A DNA stretch of 64,000 bases. Origin: Desulfofustis glycolicus DSM 9705 (lineage in GTDB: Bacteria; Desulfobacterota; Desulfobulbia; Desulfobulbales; Desulfocapsaceae). Below, in pieces: positions 34,117 through 43,429 of this stretch. The notes below the pieces were generated by a model. It ran no database searches. It worked only from the letters and a program-made list of their open reading frames with translations, and was not told the origin of the DNA. Location of the stretch: contig NZ_FQXS01000002.1 in the NCBI RefSeq assembly GCF_900130015.1, forward strand, positions 186,001 through 250,000, read 5' to 3'. How positions within the stretch are numbered: the first letter of the stretch is position 1; each line of letters starts with the position of its first letter. The position numbers and the translations under genes were made by a program.

Positions 34117-35703
34117 ATGTCAGCACACACCACCCGATACTTTGTCGTAACCGACAGCGGCCAGGTCGATCCGGCGCCGAAAAAACTCAAATACCATGCC
34201 GGCGGCCAGTGGCTCGAATCAAAGAGCGATGTCTACATGGACTGCTACAACCCGTCCACCGGAACGATTATCGCCCAGGCCCCGCAGTGCACGTCAGCTG
34301 AAGTGGAGCAGGTCATTGCCGCCGCCGTCGCGGCTTATCCGGCCTGGTCAGACACTCCGGTGAGCAAGCGCATGCAGGTCCTGTTTCGGATGAAACACCT
34401 GGTTGATGCCCACCTGGAAGAGCTGACCCATCTGCTTGCCACGGAAATGGGCAAAGCCTGGCAGGAAGCCATGGGCGATATCCTCAAGGTCAACGAGGTG
34501 ATCGAGTTCGCCTGCGGCGCGCCGCACCTGATGAAAGGCGAATCCCTGATGCAGGTTTCCAACGGTTATGACACCGTTCAATACCACCATCCACTCGGAG
34601 TCTTCGCCGGTATCGCCCCGTGGAACTTCCCGGCCATGATTCCGCACGGCTGGATGACGCCGATCTGCATCGCCACCGGCAATTGCATGGTACTCAAGGC
34701 GGCCAGTTTCGTCCCGCAATCATCAATGCGGCTGATGGAACTCTGGCAGGAGGCCGGTCTCCCCGACGGCGTACTCAATGTCTTCACCGCCGGCCGCAAC
34801 GAGGCGGAGATCCTGCTCAAGCACCCCGACATCAAAGGCGTCTCCTTCGTCGGTTCAACCAAGGTCGGCAAACACATCTACGCAACCGCCGCGGCTCACG
34901 GCAAGCGGGTTCAGGCCCTGACCGAGGCGAAGAACCATGCCCTGGTGCTGCGCGATTGCAAGCTCGAACGTACGGCGCGCGGCATTATCAACGCCTTCTG
35001 CGGCTGCGCCGGCCAACGTTGCATGGCTCTGCCGACCATCGTCGTCGAGGAGGCCATCGCCGACGATTTGGTCGATCTGCTGAAAAAACTGGCCGCCGAG
35101 ATCGCCATCGGCCCGGCCTACGAGAAAAGTACCGGCATGGGACCGGTGGTCAACGAGGGGCACATGAAATTCGTGACCGATTGGATCGAGACCGGCATCG
35201 AAGAAGGAGCGACACTCGTTGTCGACGGCCGCAACCCGGAGGTACCGGCCGGCTGTGAAAAGGGATTTTTCATCGGCCCGACGATTTTCGATCACGTCAC
35301 CGAAGAGATGTCTATCGGCCGCGAAGAGATCTTCGGCCCGGTGCTGACCGTCAAGCGAGTCAAGAATTTCGCCGAAGGCCTGCTGCTGATGAACAACAGC
35401 CGGTTCGCCAACGGCTCGGTGATCTACACGCAAAACGGCCATTATGCCCGTGAATTCGCCAAACGCACCGATGCCGGCATGGTCGGCGTCAACGTCGGCA
35501 TTCCGGTGCCGCTCGGCATTTTCGGCTTTACCGGTCACAAGCAGTCATTTTTCGGCGACCTGCACGTCATGGGCAAAGACGGGTTCGCATTCTTTACCGA
35601 AACCAAAAACGTCACCCAGACCTGGTTCTCCGAGGACGAGGAGATTTCCGGCAAAGTCGATACTTGGGACGGCACGATCACGTCGATGCCGGACCAGAAA
35701 TAG
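34117..35703 (+). CDS. Aldehyde dehydrogenase, methylmalonate-semialdehyde dehydrogenase (MmsA/IolA) type
   Basis: The 528-residue NAD-dependent enzyme has the ALDH core. The PWNFP motif is at 169-173, SFVGST at about 243-248, EAKNHALVL at about 270 and the catalytic cysteine is C302 in GCAGQRCMALP. The KNH and GQRCMALP wording is specific to the CoA-acylating MmsA/IolA subgroup. The residue four before the KNH lysine is Leu, not the usual ALDH general-base Glu, as expected for CoA-acylating members. A roughly 25-residue N-terminal extension is unusual. AAGGGGG precedes the ATG. It would make acetyl- or propionyl-CoA from malonate or methylmalonate semialdehyde. Confidence 0.85.
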   Translation: MSAHTTRYFVVTDSGQVDPAPKKLKYHAGGQWLESKSDVYMDCYNPSTGTIIAQAPQCTSAEVEQVIAAAVAAYPAWSDTPVSKRMQVLFRMKHLVDAHLEELTHLLATEMGKAWQEAMGDILKVNEVIEFACGAPHLMKGESLMQVSNGYDTVQYHHPLGVFAGIAPWNFPAMIPHGWMTPICIATGNCMVLKAASFVPQSSMRLMELWQEAGLPDGVLNVFTAGRNEAEILLKHPDIKGVSFVGSTKVGKHIYATAAAHGKRVQALTEAKNHALVLRDCKLERTARGIINAFCGCAGQRCMALPTIVVEEAIADDLVDLLKKLAAEIAIGPAYEKSTGMGPVVNEGHMKFVTDWIETGIEEGATLVVDGRNPEVPAGCEKGFFIGPTIFDHVTEEMSIGREEIFGPVLTVKRVKNFAEGLLLMNNSRFANGSVIYTQNGHYAREFAKRTDAGMVGVNVGIPVPLGIFGFTGHKQSFFGDLHVMGKDGFAFFTETKNVTQTWFSEDEEISGKVDTWDGTITSMPDQK

Positions 35704-35729
35704 CATTCTCCCTCGCCGCCCCTTCACAG

Positions 35730-35776
35730 CCGCACCCGCTGGCGTCTTCACCAGACGCCAGCGGGTGCGGTTATTG
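35730..35776 (+). terminator. Intrinsic terminator after the aldehyde dehydrogenase
   Basis: An 18-bp perfect stem (CCGCACCCGCTGGCGTCT and its complement) with a 5-nt loop is followed by TTATTG. The T-run is weak but the stem is very stable. Confidence 0.75.
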
Positions 35777-35983
35777 CAGGACGCCGGTAGCGTCGCCAGC
35801 TCCCCTAACAAAGAAAGTTCGTTCACGACCATCCTTCCCTTTACATCCGCTATCTCCCCGCGTAACAATTAGGGATACCCCTCTATTTTTTTTGTCGACA
35901 ATCAGCGTGCCGGATTGATCAGTTCAGCCGACGGTGGCAGCCGTTCCGGAACACCTCGATTGCAACGGAGTTAGACAATATTA

Positions 35984-36012
35984 TTGACTTCTGGTCTTAC
36001 CAAATATATGCT
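35984..36012 (+). promoter_or_regulatory. maeB promoter with operator in the spacer
   Basis: The -35 TTGACT (35984-35989) and -10 TATGCT (36007-36012) have 17-bp spacing. The palindrome TGGTCTTACCA (35992-36002) fills most of the spacer, so a bound FadR-type regulator would block RNA polymerase. The rest of the 35777-35983 gap shows nothing else. Confidence 0.65.
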
Positions 36013-36042
36013 TAAAAGCACCGTTAAAATGAGATTCAGTTC

Positions 36043-36053
36043 TGGTAATACCA
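36043..36053. promoter_or_regulatory. Second operator TGGTAATACCA upstream of maeB
   Basis: The perfect palindrome TGGTAATACCA, part of CTGGTAATACCAG, lies 51 bp downstream of the first operator and 42 bp before the maeB ATG. Two sites about five helical turns apart suggest cooperative binding. Confidence 0.6.
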
Positions 36054-36094
36054 GTTTCACATGAATCGTAAACTTTCATAACAGGAGGCTCTCC

Positions 36095-38371
36095 ATGGCT
36101 ACTGATGTCTACGCCGAAGCTCTCGAATACCACCGAAGCGGTCGCAAGGGAAAGATCGAGGTGGTGGTCACCAAACCCTTTTCGACCCAGAAAGACCTCT
36201 CCCTGGCCTACAGTCCAGGCGTCGCCAGGCCCTGCCAGGAGATTGCCGCCAATAGCGAAGATGCCTATGAGTATACCGCCAAAGGCAATCTGGTAGCTGT
36301 TATCTCCAACGGCACAGCGGTGCTCGGTCTCGGCAATATCGGCGCGCTGGCCGGCAAACCGGTCATGGAAGGCAAGGGAGCCCTGTTCAAAAAATTCGCC
36401 GATATCGATGTCTTCGACATTGAAGTCGCCACCGAAGACCCCGACGAGTTGATCAGGACCTGCGAGTTGATCGCTCCGACCTTCGGCGGTATCAACCTGG
36501 AAGATATCAAGGCACCGCAATGTTTCTATGTCGAAGAAACACTCAAGCAGCGCGTCGACATCCCGGTCTTTCACGATGACCAGCACGGCACGGCCATCAT
36601 CACCTCGGCCGCCTTTCTCAATGCGTTGGAAATCACCGGACGCGACATCACGGAGGTCAAGGCGGTGTTCAACGGGGCCGGCGCCGCCGGCATAGCTTGC
36701 GCCCGGATGTTCATCGCCCTCGGCCTGCCCAAAGAGAATCTGATCATCTGCGATTCCAAAGGCGTTATTTATCAGGGACGCAGCGAATCGATGAACCCCT
36801 ACAAAGAGCAATTGGCAAACGACACCCCGCACCGGACATTGGCCGAGGCCGTGCAGGGGGCCGATGTATTCTGCGGGGTCAGCGTTGCCGGCGCCCTGAC
36901 CACCGAGATGCTGCAGAGCATGGCCGAGCGTCCGATCGTCTTCGCTATGGCCAACCCGGAACCGGAAATCTCCTATCCCGATGCCATCGCCGCCCGGCCT
37001 GACTGCATTATCGCCACCGGCCGCAGCGACTACCCGAACCAGGTCAACAATGTCCTCTGTTTCCCGTTTCTCTTTCGCGGAGCCCTGGACGTCCGCGCCA
37101 AAGAAATCAACACCGAGATGAAGATCGCCGCAGTCAGGGCCATTGCCGAATTGGCCAAGGAAGAGATCCCGGACCAGGTATTGCGGGCCTACGGCGCCGA
37201 CAATTTCGAATTTGGCCCCGAATATCTGATCCCGACCCCGTTCGATCCCCGGGCCCTGCTACGCATTGCCCCGGCGGTTGCTCGAGCAGCCATGGAAACC
37301 GGGGTGGCGCGCAAACCGATCGCCGACCTTCAGGGCTACACCGAACACCTGGAAGCGACCCTCGGACGCTCCAAGGCCATCCTGCGCTTCGTGACCAATC
37401 GCGTCAAGAAAGAACCGGTACGAGTCGTCTACCCGGAAGGCACCAACAAAAAAATCATTCGAGCAGCGATCCAGGTAATGGAAGAGAATATCGCCACCCC
37501 GATCCTGCTCGGCAACCACGACGAAATCAGCGAATTGCTCAGCAAACACGGCATTCCCGATCACTCGATTCTGATCGTCGACCCATCCCGGGAAGAAGAC
37601 TGCATCGAGCGCTACGCCAGGGACTATTACGAGCGGAAACAGCGCTCCGGCATCACCCTGCCCTATGCCCGCGACATCATGCGTCGTGATACCGGCTTTT
37701 TCGGCGCAATGATGCTCAATGGCGGCGATGCCGACTGCATGATCTACGGGCAGTCTCTGCCCTACCCGTACGCCATCCGCCGGGTTTTATCCTGCGTCGG
37801 CCGGACTTCAGAGCGAAAAACGGTGGCCAGCGTTTACATGATGGTGTTCAAGAAACGAACCCTGTTTTTTGCCGATACCACGGTCAATATCAACCCGAGC
37901 GAACAGCAGCTCGCCGAGATCGCCGTATCGGTTGCCGATTTTGTCAAGGAATTCGACATCACGCCGAAGATCGCCATGCTGTCCTACTCCAACTTCGGCT
38001 CCTCCGATTCTCCGGGCGCGGCAAAAATAGCCCGGGCCACCGCGTTGGTCAAACAGCTCGCGCCCGAACTCGAAGTCGATGGCGAAATGCAGGCCAACCT
38101 CGCCTTCAACACCGAATTGCGCGAGGAGATTTTCCCGTTCTCCACCTTGAAAGGAGAGCCGAACATTCTCATCTTCCCGGACCTCAACGCCGCCAACATT
38201 GCCTACAAGCTGTGCATGCGGTTGGCCGAGGTCGATGCCATCGGCCCGATCCTGGTCGGCCTTAACAAATCGGCCCATATCGTCGAACGCGGGGCTCATG
38301 CCGATAACATCTTCAACCTGACGACACTGGCCGCACTCAAGGCCCGCCAAAACGTTATCCTCCCAAAATAA
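36095..38371 (+). CDS. maeB: NADP-dependent malic enzyme with phosphotransacetylase-like domain (MaeB)
   Basis: The 758-residue protein has an N-terminal malic enzyme domain (about 1-430), with [24 protein letters not shown] and the NAD(P) site [14 protein letters not shown]. The C-terminal PTA-like domain (about 435-758) starts [16 protein letters not shown] and contains LSYSNFGSS and PILVGLNK. This is the MaeB hybrid architecture, in which the PTA part is regulatory (acetyl-CoA) rather than catalytic. It converts malate to pyruvate, CO2 and NADPH. AGGAGG precedes the ATG. The promoter carries two TGGT-N3-ACCA operators. Confidence 0.93.
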   Translation: MATDVYAEALEYHRSGRKGKIEVVVTKPFSTQKDLSLAYSPGVARPCQEIAANSEDAYEYTAKGNLVAVISNGTAVLGLGNIGALAGKPVMEGKGALFKKFADIDVFDIEVATEDPDELIRTCELIAPTFGGINLEDIKAPQCFYVEETLKQRVDIPVFHDDQHGTAIITSAAFLNALEITGRDITEVKAVFNGAGAAGIACARMFIALGLPKENLIICDSKGVIYQGRSESMNPYKEQLANDTPHRTLAEAVQGADVFCGVSVAGALTTEMLQSMAERPIVFAMANPEPEISYPDAIAARPDCIIATGRSDYPNQVNNVLCFPFLFRGALDVRAKEINTEMKIAAVRAIAELAKEEIPDQVLRAYGADNFEFGPEYLIPTPFDPRALLRIAPAVARAAMETGVARKPIADLQGYTEHLEATLGRSKAILRFVTNRVKKEPVRVVYPEGTNKKIIRAAIQVMEENIATPILLGNHDEISELLSKHGIPDHSILIVDPSREEDCIERYARDYYERKQRSGITLPYARDIMRRDTGFFGAMMLNGGDADCMIYGQSLPYPYAIRRVLSCVGRTSERKTVASVYMMVFKKRTLFFADTTVNINPSEQQLAEIAVSVADFVKEFDITPKIAMLSYSNFGSSDSPGAAKIARATALVKQLAPELEVDGEMQANLAFNTELREEIFPFSTLKGEPNILIFPDLNAANIAYKLCMRLAEVDAIGPILVGLNKSAHIVERGAHADNIFNLTTLAALKARQNVILPK

Positions 38372-38378
38372 CAGTAGA

Positions 38379-38521
38379 GGGAAGCTTGAAAAATTGTCAT
38401 GCCGCCCAATTTCAGCGTTGCGCAATCAAATTTTATCCTCGGAATATCTTGTATATGCCTGCGGTAAAATGTTCTTGCGCGCCTTGATCTTGAACGAAAT
38501 TCCGAACTTTTCAAGCTTCTC
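38379..38521. repeat. Dispersed repeat family A, copy 2 (143 bp)
   Basis: It begins GGGAAGCTTGAAAAATTG and ends TTTTCAAGCTTCTC, seven bases after the maeB stop, in the same orientation as copy 1. Internal sequence matches copies 1 and 4 closely. Confidence 0.75.
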
Positions 38522-38525
38522 TTGA

Positions 38526-38553
38526 GCCGGGACGCCCAACGGGGCGTCCCGGC
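38526..38553 (+). terminator. Hairpin after the family A repeat, possible terminator of maeB
   Basis: GCCGGGACGCCC pairs with GGGCGTCCCGGC across a 4-nt loop. No T-run follows, so termination efficiency is doubtful. Confidence 0.45.
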
Positions 38554-38608
38554 AATGTTGCCCTCCCGCCGCACCCCACAATAGAAATTGTGCAGGACAA
38601 AAAAACAT

Positions 38609-38652
38609 TTGACGTGTTGTTGCCGTTACTGTATTCCTGTATACAAGAATAC
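38609..38652 (+). promoter_or_regulatory. Promoter and palindromic operator of the ureide/TRAP operon
   Basis: A -35 TTGACG (38609-38614) and -10 TATTCC (38632-38637) have 17-bp spacing. The near-perfect 22-bp palindrome GTATTC-CTGTATACAA-GAATAC (38631-38652) covers the -10 and start region, typical of autorepression by a GntR/FCD regulator. The regulator gene follows at 38714. Confidence 0.6.
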
Positions 38653-38713
38653 ACAATAACACACACCAACACGCAACACACGTTTGCCAACCTTTTCCCC
38701 AGAGGGCACCCCG

Positions 38714-39430
38714 ATGACCGCCGGCCTGTCAGGAGATCGTGTCAAGACACCCCAGACCATCGCCGAACAAGTTTACGACTTGTTGCGCAAACGAATCATC
38801 GAGCAACAGATCAAGCCGGGAGAGCGGTTGCTCGAAGTCGCCGTCTGCGAATCGCTCAACGTCAGCCGGACGCCAGTCCGGGAAGCATTCCGACTGCTCC
38901 AACAGGATGGGCTGGTCGAACGCATCCCGCAGGGGGGAATTCGCGTCACCGGACTGTCACTCGAGGAATTGAAGGAAATTACCACGCTGCGGACCGTTCT
39001 CGAGGTCCATGCCGTGGAGATGGCCTGCGATTTGATCGAAGAGCACGAAATCGAAACACTCGAGCTGATCGTCGAACAGGCGGCGGCACTGGTTGCCGCC
39101 GCCAATGAAGGAAAGGACATCGACCTCGACGAATTGAGCCGGCTCAACACCTTGTTTCACGATACGATCTGCGCGGCGGCACGCAGCAGCTATCTCGGCA
39201 AGATCCTCGATATCGTGCGCATGCCCATTTTGCGTTTCCGCCCGTTTTCTCTCGTTGATCGAGAACACCGCCTGCGTGGCGTCGAGGAACACCGTCGCAT
39301 GGTCGACATGCTGCGCCGGCAGGACAAGGAAGGGCTCAAGCAATTAACGGCCAAGCATGTCGGCGACGTCTCCAAAGCAGTCGCCCGCATATTATCGTCA
39401 ACCCAAGCCAATCGGGGGGCAGTTGCCTGA
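38714..39430 (+). CDS. GntR/FCD regulator of the TRAP-ureide operon
   Basis: The 238-residue protein has a winged helix (AEQVYDLLRKRIIEQQIKPGERL; LNVSRTPVREAFRLLQQDGLV) and an FCD domain with NTLFHDTIC and EEHRRMVDML, the usual metal-binding histidines. AGAGGG precedes the ATG at 38714; an upstream in-frame ATG 30 bp earlier has no site. It is the first gene of the long operon, 37 bp before dctP. It likely represses it in the absence of its acid ligand through the palindrome at 38631-38652. Confidence 0.87.
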   Translation: MTAGLSGDRVKTPQTIAEQVYDLLRKRIIEQQIKPGERLLEVAVCESLNVSRTPVREAFRLLQQDGLVERIPQGGIRVTGLSLEELKEITTLRTVLEVHAVEMACDLIEEHEIETLELIVEQAAALVAAANEGKDIDLDELSRLNTLFHDTICAAARSSYLGKILDIVRMPILRFRPFSLVDREHRLRGVEEHRRMVDMLRRQDKEGLKQLTAKHVGDVSKAVARILSSTQANRGAVA

Positions 39431-39467
39431 TCCCCCATTATCACCGCCAACACTGAGGAGAACAGAG

Positions 39468-40508
39468 ATGAAACGTTTCACCATTGCACTGGTCACAGCA
39501 GGGATGATGGCGACTTCAAGCCTGGCCCTGGCCGCGGAAAAGTCATTTAACGTCCTTGGTCAGCCACTGGCCACCGGCCTCATCCAGAAAAACAAGGAGC
39601 AGCCGTTCTTCGAAAATTTTGCCGAAAACACTGGTCTGGCCATCGACGCCAACTACAAACCGATCGATGTCACCGGCATCAAATCGGAGGAAACCCTGCG
39701 CGTCCTGAAAAACGGGCTATTCGACATCGTTTCCATCCGTACCGCCCAAGCCGCACGTGACGAGGTGTTCCTGCTCGGCCAGGATCTTGTCGGCCTCAAC
39801 CCGACCTACGAAAAAGCGCGCCAGGTCTACGATGCCTACAAACCGCATTTCGCCGCACGTCTGCAGGAGAAATTCGATGCCAAACTCCTCGGCCTCTGGC
39901 CGTTCGGTCCCCAGGTCCTGTTCTGCAAACCGGAAATCTCCGGCCTGGCCGACCTGAAAGGAAAGAAAGTCCGGGTCTACGACCAGAACCTGTCGCAGTT
40001 TATCGAGAGCATCGGCGCCACTCCGGTACCGATCGGTTTCTCCGAGGTGCAGCAGGCTCTGTCCCGCGGCGTCACCGAGTGTGCCATCACCGGCGCCAGT
40101 TCGGCAAACACCGCCGGCTGGCCGGAAGTAACCGAGTATTTCATGCCGATCGGCTTTCAGGTCGGTTTCAACGGTTACGCCATCAACATGAAGACCTGGA
40201 ACAAACTCTCCCCTGAAGAGCAGGAGAAAATGCAGGCCGCCTTCGACAAACTGGTCGACGACATCTGGGTCTACTCCGAGGAATTGTTTGAAGACGCGCT
40301 GCGCTGCAACGTCGGCAAAGAACCGTGCACGACCGTTACCAAATACAACATGAAAGAGGTTCCGGTGAACGAGGAAGACCTGAAGATCGTCGCCGATGCG
40401 GTCAAGACGGTATCCTTCCCCACCTGGTCCGAGACCTGTGAGAAGAACTACCCGGGCTGTACGGAGCTCTGGAAAAAAGTCCTCGGTCCGCTGACCGGTA
40501 TTGAATAA
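39468..40508 (+). CDS. dctP: TRAP transporter substrate-binding protein (DctP)
   Basis: The 346-residue periplasmic protein starts with a Sec signal (hydrophobic core to SSLALAAEKS). DctP-family features are the conserved Arg-containing GKKVRVYDQNLSQFIESIGATPVPI and the QQALSRGVTECAITGASSANTAGW block. The conserved arginine that binds the carboxylate of the cargo sits in the GKKVRVY strand region. GGAGAA precedes the ATG at 39468. Genes downstream act on carbamoylated or amidated small acids, so the cargo may be a ureido acid or similar carboxylate; this is inference. Confidence 0.92.
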   Translation: MKRFTIALVTAGMMATSSLALAAEKSFNVLGQPLATGLIQKNKEQPFFENFAENTGLAIDANYKPIDVTGIKSEETLRVLKNGLFDIVSIRTAQAARDEVFLLGQDLVGLNPTYEKARQVYDAYKPHFAARLQEKFDAKLLGLWPFGPQVLFCKPEISGLADLKGKKVRVYDQNLSQFIESIGATPVPIGFSEVQQALSRGVTECAITGASSANTAGWPEVTEYFMPIGFQVGFNGYAINMKTWNKLSPEEQEKMQAAFDKLVDDIWVYSEELFEDALRCNVGKEPCTTVTKYNMKEVPVNEEDLKIVADAVKTVSFPTWSETCEKNYPGCTELWKKVLGPLTGIE

Positions 40509-40524
40509 CCGACGCGCCCGTCTC

Positions 40525-40553
40525 AACCGGCCGGCCTTCAGGGTCGGCCGGTT
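40525..40553 (+). other. Intercistronic hairpin between dctP and dctQ
   Basis: AACCGGCCG pairs with CGGCCGGTT (extendable through a G-U pair) without a T-run. Such hairpins after binding-protein genes often stabilise the upstream mRNA and lower permease expression. Confidence 0.5.
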
Positions 40554-40580
40554 CACCGTCTCTTCCGTGCAGGACGAATC

Positions 40581-41144
40581 ATGGAAATCAATAAAAAAAT
40601 AGCTTTTTACGCAAGCTGTCTGTTTGGCTATCTCTGTATCGGCCTGTCGATCTTCGTCAGTGTCGAGGTCGTCATGCGAAAAGTTTTCACCAAGTCTCTG
40701 CAAGGAGCCGACGAATTGGGCGGCTACGTCCTGGCCATCGGCTCGACCCTGGCGTTTTGTATCGCCCTGATCGGCAACAACCATATCCGCATCGATATTT
40801 TTCATTATAAGTTCCCAGACAAAATGCAGGCCGTGCTCAACTGGCTGGCCAAGCTGTCGATGCTGTTTATTTCGTTTTTACTCGCTTTTGCCGCCGTCGG
40901 GGTCCTCCAGGAAACCATGAGTTACGGCAGCAGCGCGCCAACCCCATGGGCAACACCGCTGCACTACCCGCAGATTCCCTGGACCACCGGTCTGATCATC
41001 TTTTTCGGGTTGTCCTGCTATTATCTGATCAACGCCACCTGGCTGCTGATTACCCGCCGCTGGAACGATCTTCGCGTCCTCTATCAGCCAAAGGGCTCCG
41101 CCGACGAGGTCAAAGAGGAACTGCTCGACCTTGAGCACCGTTAA
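40581..41144 (+). CDS. dctQ: TRAP transporter small permease (DctQ)
   Basis: The 187-residue protein has four membrane segments and the DctQ-type LQGADELGGYVLAIGSTLAFCIALIGNNHIRIDIF segment in which helix 2 meets the cytoplasmic loop. It is followed after 20 bp by dctM. The C-terminal tail (about 165-187) is charged and cytoplasmic. AGGA lies before the ATG. Confidence 0.92.
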   Translation: MEINKKIAFYASCLFGYLCIGLSIFVSVEVVMRKVFTKSLQGADELGGYVLAIGSTLAFCIALIGNNHIRIDIFHYKFPDKMQAVLNWLAKLSMLFISFLLAFAAVGVLQETMSYGSSAPTPWATPLHYPQIPWTTGLIIFFGLSCYYLINATWLLITRRWNDLRVLYQPKGSADEVKEELLDLEHR

Positions 41145-41164
41145 CGAGAGGTAAGAAAGCGCAT

Positions 41165-42457
41165 ATGTTAGCTGAGATCCTGATATTTTTTGTCGCCGGC
41201 CTGGCCTTGCTCTTCCTCGGGGTGCCGATATCTCCGGTGATGGCCATCATCGGTCTGATCGGCGGCCTACTGGCGTTTGGCTACCCGTTCATGAATTCGA
41301 TCGGCAGCGTCGTCTGGGGGGTGCATAACTCGTTTATTCTCACCGCGGTTCCGCTGTTCATCCTGATGGGGGAAATCCTGCTGCGCTCCGGAGTTGCCGA
41401 CAAGATGTACAATGCGCTGGCCAAATGGATGAACTGGCTGCCCGGCAACCTGCTCCATACCAATATCGGCTGCTGCGCCCTGTTTGCCGCAACGACCGGC
41501 TCATCGGTGGCCTGCGCGGCGACCGTCGGAACTGTCGCGCTGCCGACGCTCAACGAGCGTGGTTTCTCGAAGAAACTGTCCCTCGGCTCACTGGCAGCCG
41601 GCGGCACCATGGGCATCCTGATTCCGCCAAGCATCGCCCTGATCATTTACGGAAGCCTGACCAATAACTCGATCAGTCAACTCTTCGTCGCCGGTGTCAT
41701 TCCCGGCATCGTGTTGACACTCGCGTTCTTCGTCTACCTGATGATCGCCAGCATCTCCATCAAAAACACCGGCATCATCAAGGTGTCCTGGCCGGAACGT
41801 ATACGCGCCCTGCCGGAGATGCTGCCGCCGCTGTTCATCTTCTTCATCGTCATGGGCAGCATCTATTTCGGCCTGGCAACACCGACCGAATCGGCGGCCC
41901 TCGGGATCATCGCTTCGCTCTTTTTCGCCTGGCGCGGCGGCAAGCTGACATTTGCCATGTTGCACAAATGCTTTGTCAACACGGCACAGCTGACCGGCAT
42001 GATCATCCTGATCATCACCGCCGCTTTTATCCTGAACCTGACGCTCAGCCTCCTCGGTATCGCCGAGATGCTCACCCAGCAGGTGCTGACTCTCGACTTG
42101 ACGCTGACCCAGCTGACGCTGGTAATGATCCTGTTTTATATCGTCCTCGGCATGTTCCTCGATGTGCTGTCGATTCAGGTCGCCACCATTCCCATCGCCT
42201 ACCCGATCATGACCGCCGCCGGCGCCGACCCGATCTGGTTCGGAATTTTCATCGTTCTGATGAGTGAAGTGGCAATGATCACCCCGCCGATGGGAATGAA
42301 TTTGTTCGTCATCCAGGGCGTTCGCCAGGACAAGGGTCCGCTGTCCGATGTCATCTGGGGCGCGCTGCCGTTTGCGCTGATCATGCTGGCCTTCACCGTA
42401 TTCCTGATCTTCTATCCGGAAGTGGTAACCTGGCTGCCGGCAAAAATGAGAGGGTGA
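41165..42457 (+). CDS. dctM: TRAP transporter large permease (DctM)
   Basis: The 430-residue polytopic protein has the DctM motifs GVPISPVMAIIGLIGG, AAGGTMGILIPPSIALIIYGSLTNNSISQLF, GLATPTESAALG and the closing ITPPMGMNLFVIQGV. Length is typical of the family, unlike the longer DctM at 368-1906. It is the Na+-coupled channel component working with DctPQ above. GAGAGG precedes the ATG. Confidence 0.94.
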   Translation: MLAEILIFFVAGLALLFLGVPISPVMAIIGLIGGLLAFGYPFMNSIGSVVWGVHNSFILTAVPLFILMGEILLRSGVADKMYNALAKWMNWLPGNLLHTNIGCCALFAATTGSSVACAATVGTVALPTLNERGFSKKLSLGSLAAGGTMGILIPPSIALIIYGSLTNNSISQLFVAGVIPGIVLTLAFFVYLMIASISIKNTGIIKVSWPERIRALPEMLPPLFIFFIVMGSIYFGLATPTESAALGIIASLFFAWRGGKLTFAMLHKCFVNTAQLTGMIILIITAAFILNLTLSLLGIAEMLTQQVLTLDLTLTQLTLVMILFYIVLGMFLDVLSIQVATIPIAYPIMTAAGADPIWFGIFIVLMSEVAMITPPMGMNLFVIQGVRQDKGPLSDVIWGALPFALIMLAFTVFLIFYPEVVTWLPAKMRG

Positions 42458-42466
42458 TCAACTCCG

Positions 42467-43429
42467 ATGAAGCAACACAGCGCCATGCCGGACCAACTGC
42501 TCATCGCTCTGGGCGGCAATGCCATCCACCCGGAGGGCATCAAGGGGACCGGGCAGGAACAGTTCGACGTCGCCGCAACCGCTGCCACGGCTCTACTGCC
42601 GCTACTGGAGGCCGTGCCGAATCTGGTGTTCACCTTCGGCAACGGGCCCGGTGTCGGCAAGGTCCTGATGCGCCAGGCCATCGCCAGCAAACGGGTGGCC
42701 AGCATGCCCCTTGATATCTGTGTGGCCAACAGTCAGGGCGGAATTTCCTATGTCATCATGCAGGCGCTGCAGAACGTGATGCGCGCCAAAAACCTGCAGC
42801 GCCCGGTGGCCAGCATCATATGCGAAGTGCTGGTCGATCCTGCCGACCCGGCGTTTGGCCGGCCGGACAAACCGCTTGGCTATTTTTTCAGCGAATCTGA
42901 AGCACGGGATCTCGAAGAGGAATTCGGCTGGACCATGAAAGAGGATGCCGGCCGAGGCTGGCGGATGGTCGTACCGTCTCCGGCACCGCTGAAGATTCTT
43001 GACAGCTCCCTGCTCAGTTCGTTGATACGACAGGGCGTTATTGTCATTACCGCCGGAGGTGGCGGCATCCCGGTAATCACCGAGAATGGCGATCGGCTCC
43101 GCGGCATCGATGCGGTCATCGACAAAGACCTGACTTCGGCGTTGCTGGCCAGAGAACTCGGTATCGAGCACCTGCTGATCCTTACCTCGGTAAGACATGT
43201 GAAGATCAATTACGGCAAAGAAAATGAGCAGGACCTGTCGACGCTGACACTGGCCGAACTCGATCGCTACATCGGCGAGGGACATTTTTCGGCTGGCAGC
43301 ATGGGACCCAAAGTCGAGGCCGCCAGAAAATTTTTGCTCGCCGGCGGCACACGCGCCATCATCGCCCATCTCGACGAAGCATACCAGGCGTGTCTCGGCA
43401 CCGCCGGCACCCAGATCGTCAACCAATGA
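42467..43429 (+). CDS. Carbamate kinase (ArcC/AllK-like)
   Basis: The 320-residue amino acid kinase fold enzyme shows the carbamate kinase motifs LLIALGGNAIHPEG, TFGNGPGVGKVL, ITAGGGGIPVI and VIDKDLTSALLARELG. Carbamate kinase turns carbamoyl phosphate and ADP into ATP, CO2 and NH3. GAGAGGG precedes the ATG at 42467, 9 bp after dctM. The stop overlaps the DUF2877 start. In E. coli a carbamate kinase acts with FdrA/YlbE/YlbF in the last step of anaerobic allantoin use, and here all four are present. Confidence 0.92.
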   Translation: MKQHSAMPDQLLIALGGNAIHPEGIKGTGQEQFDVAATAATALLPLLEAVPNLVFTFGNGPGVGKVLMRQAIASKRVASMPLDICVANSQGGISYVIMQALQNVMRAKNLQRPVASIICEVLVDPADPAFGRPDKPLGYFFSESEARDLEEEFGWTMKEDAGRGWRMVVPSPAPLKILDSSLLSSLIRQGVIVITAGGGGIPVITENGDRLRGIDAVIDKDLTSALLARELGIEHLLILTSVRHVKINYGKENEQDLSTLTLAELDRYIGEGHFSAGSMGPKVEAARKFLLAGGTRAIIAHLDEAYQACLGTAGTQIVNQ

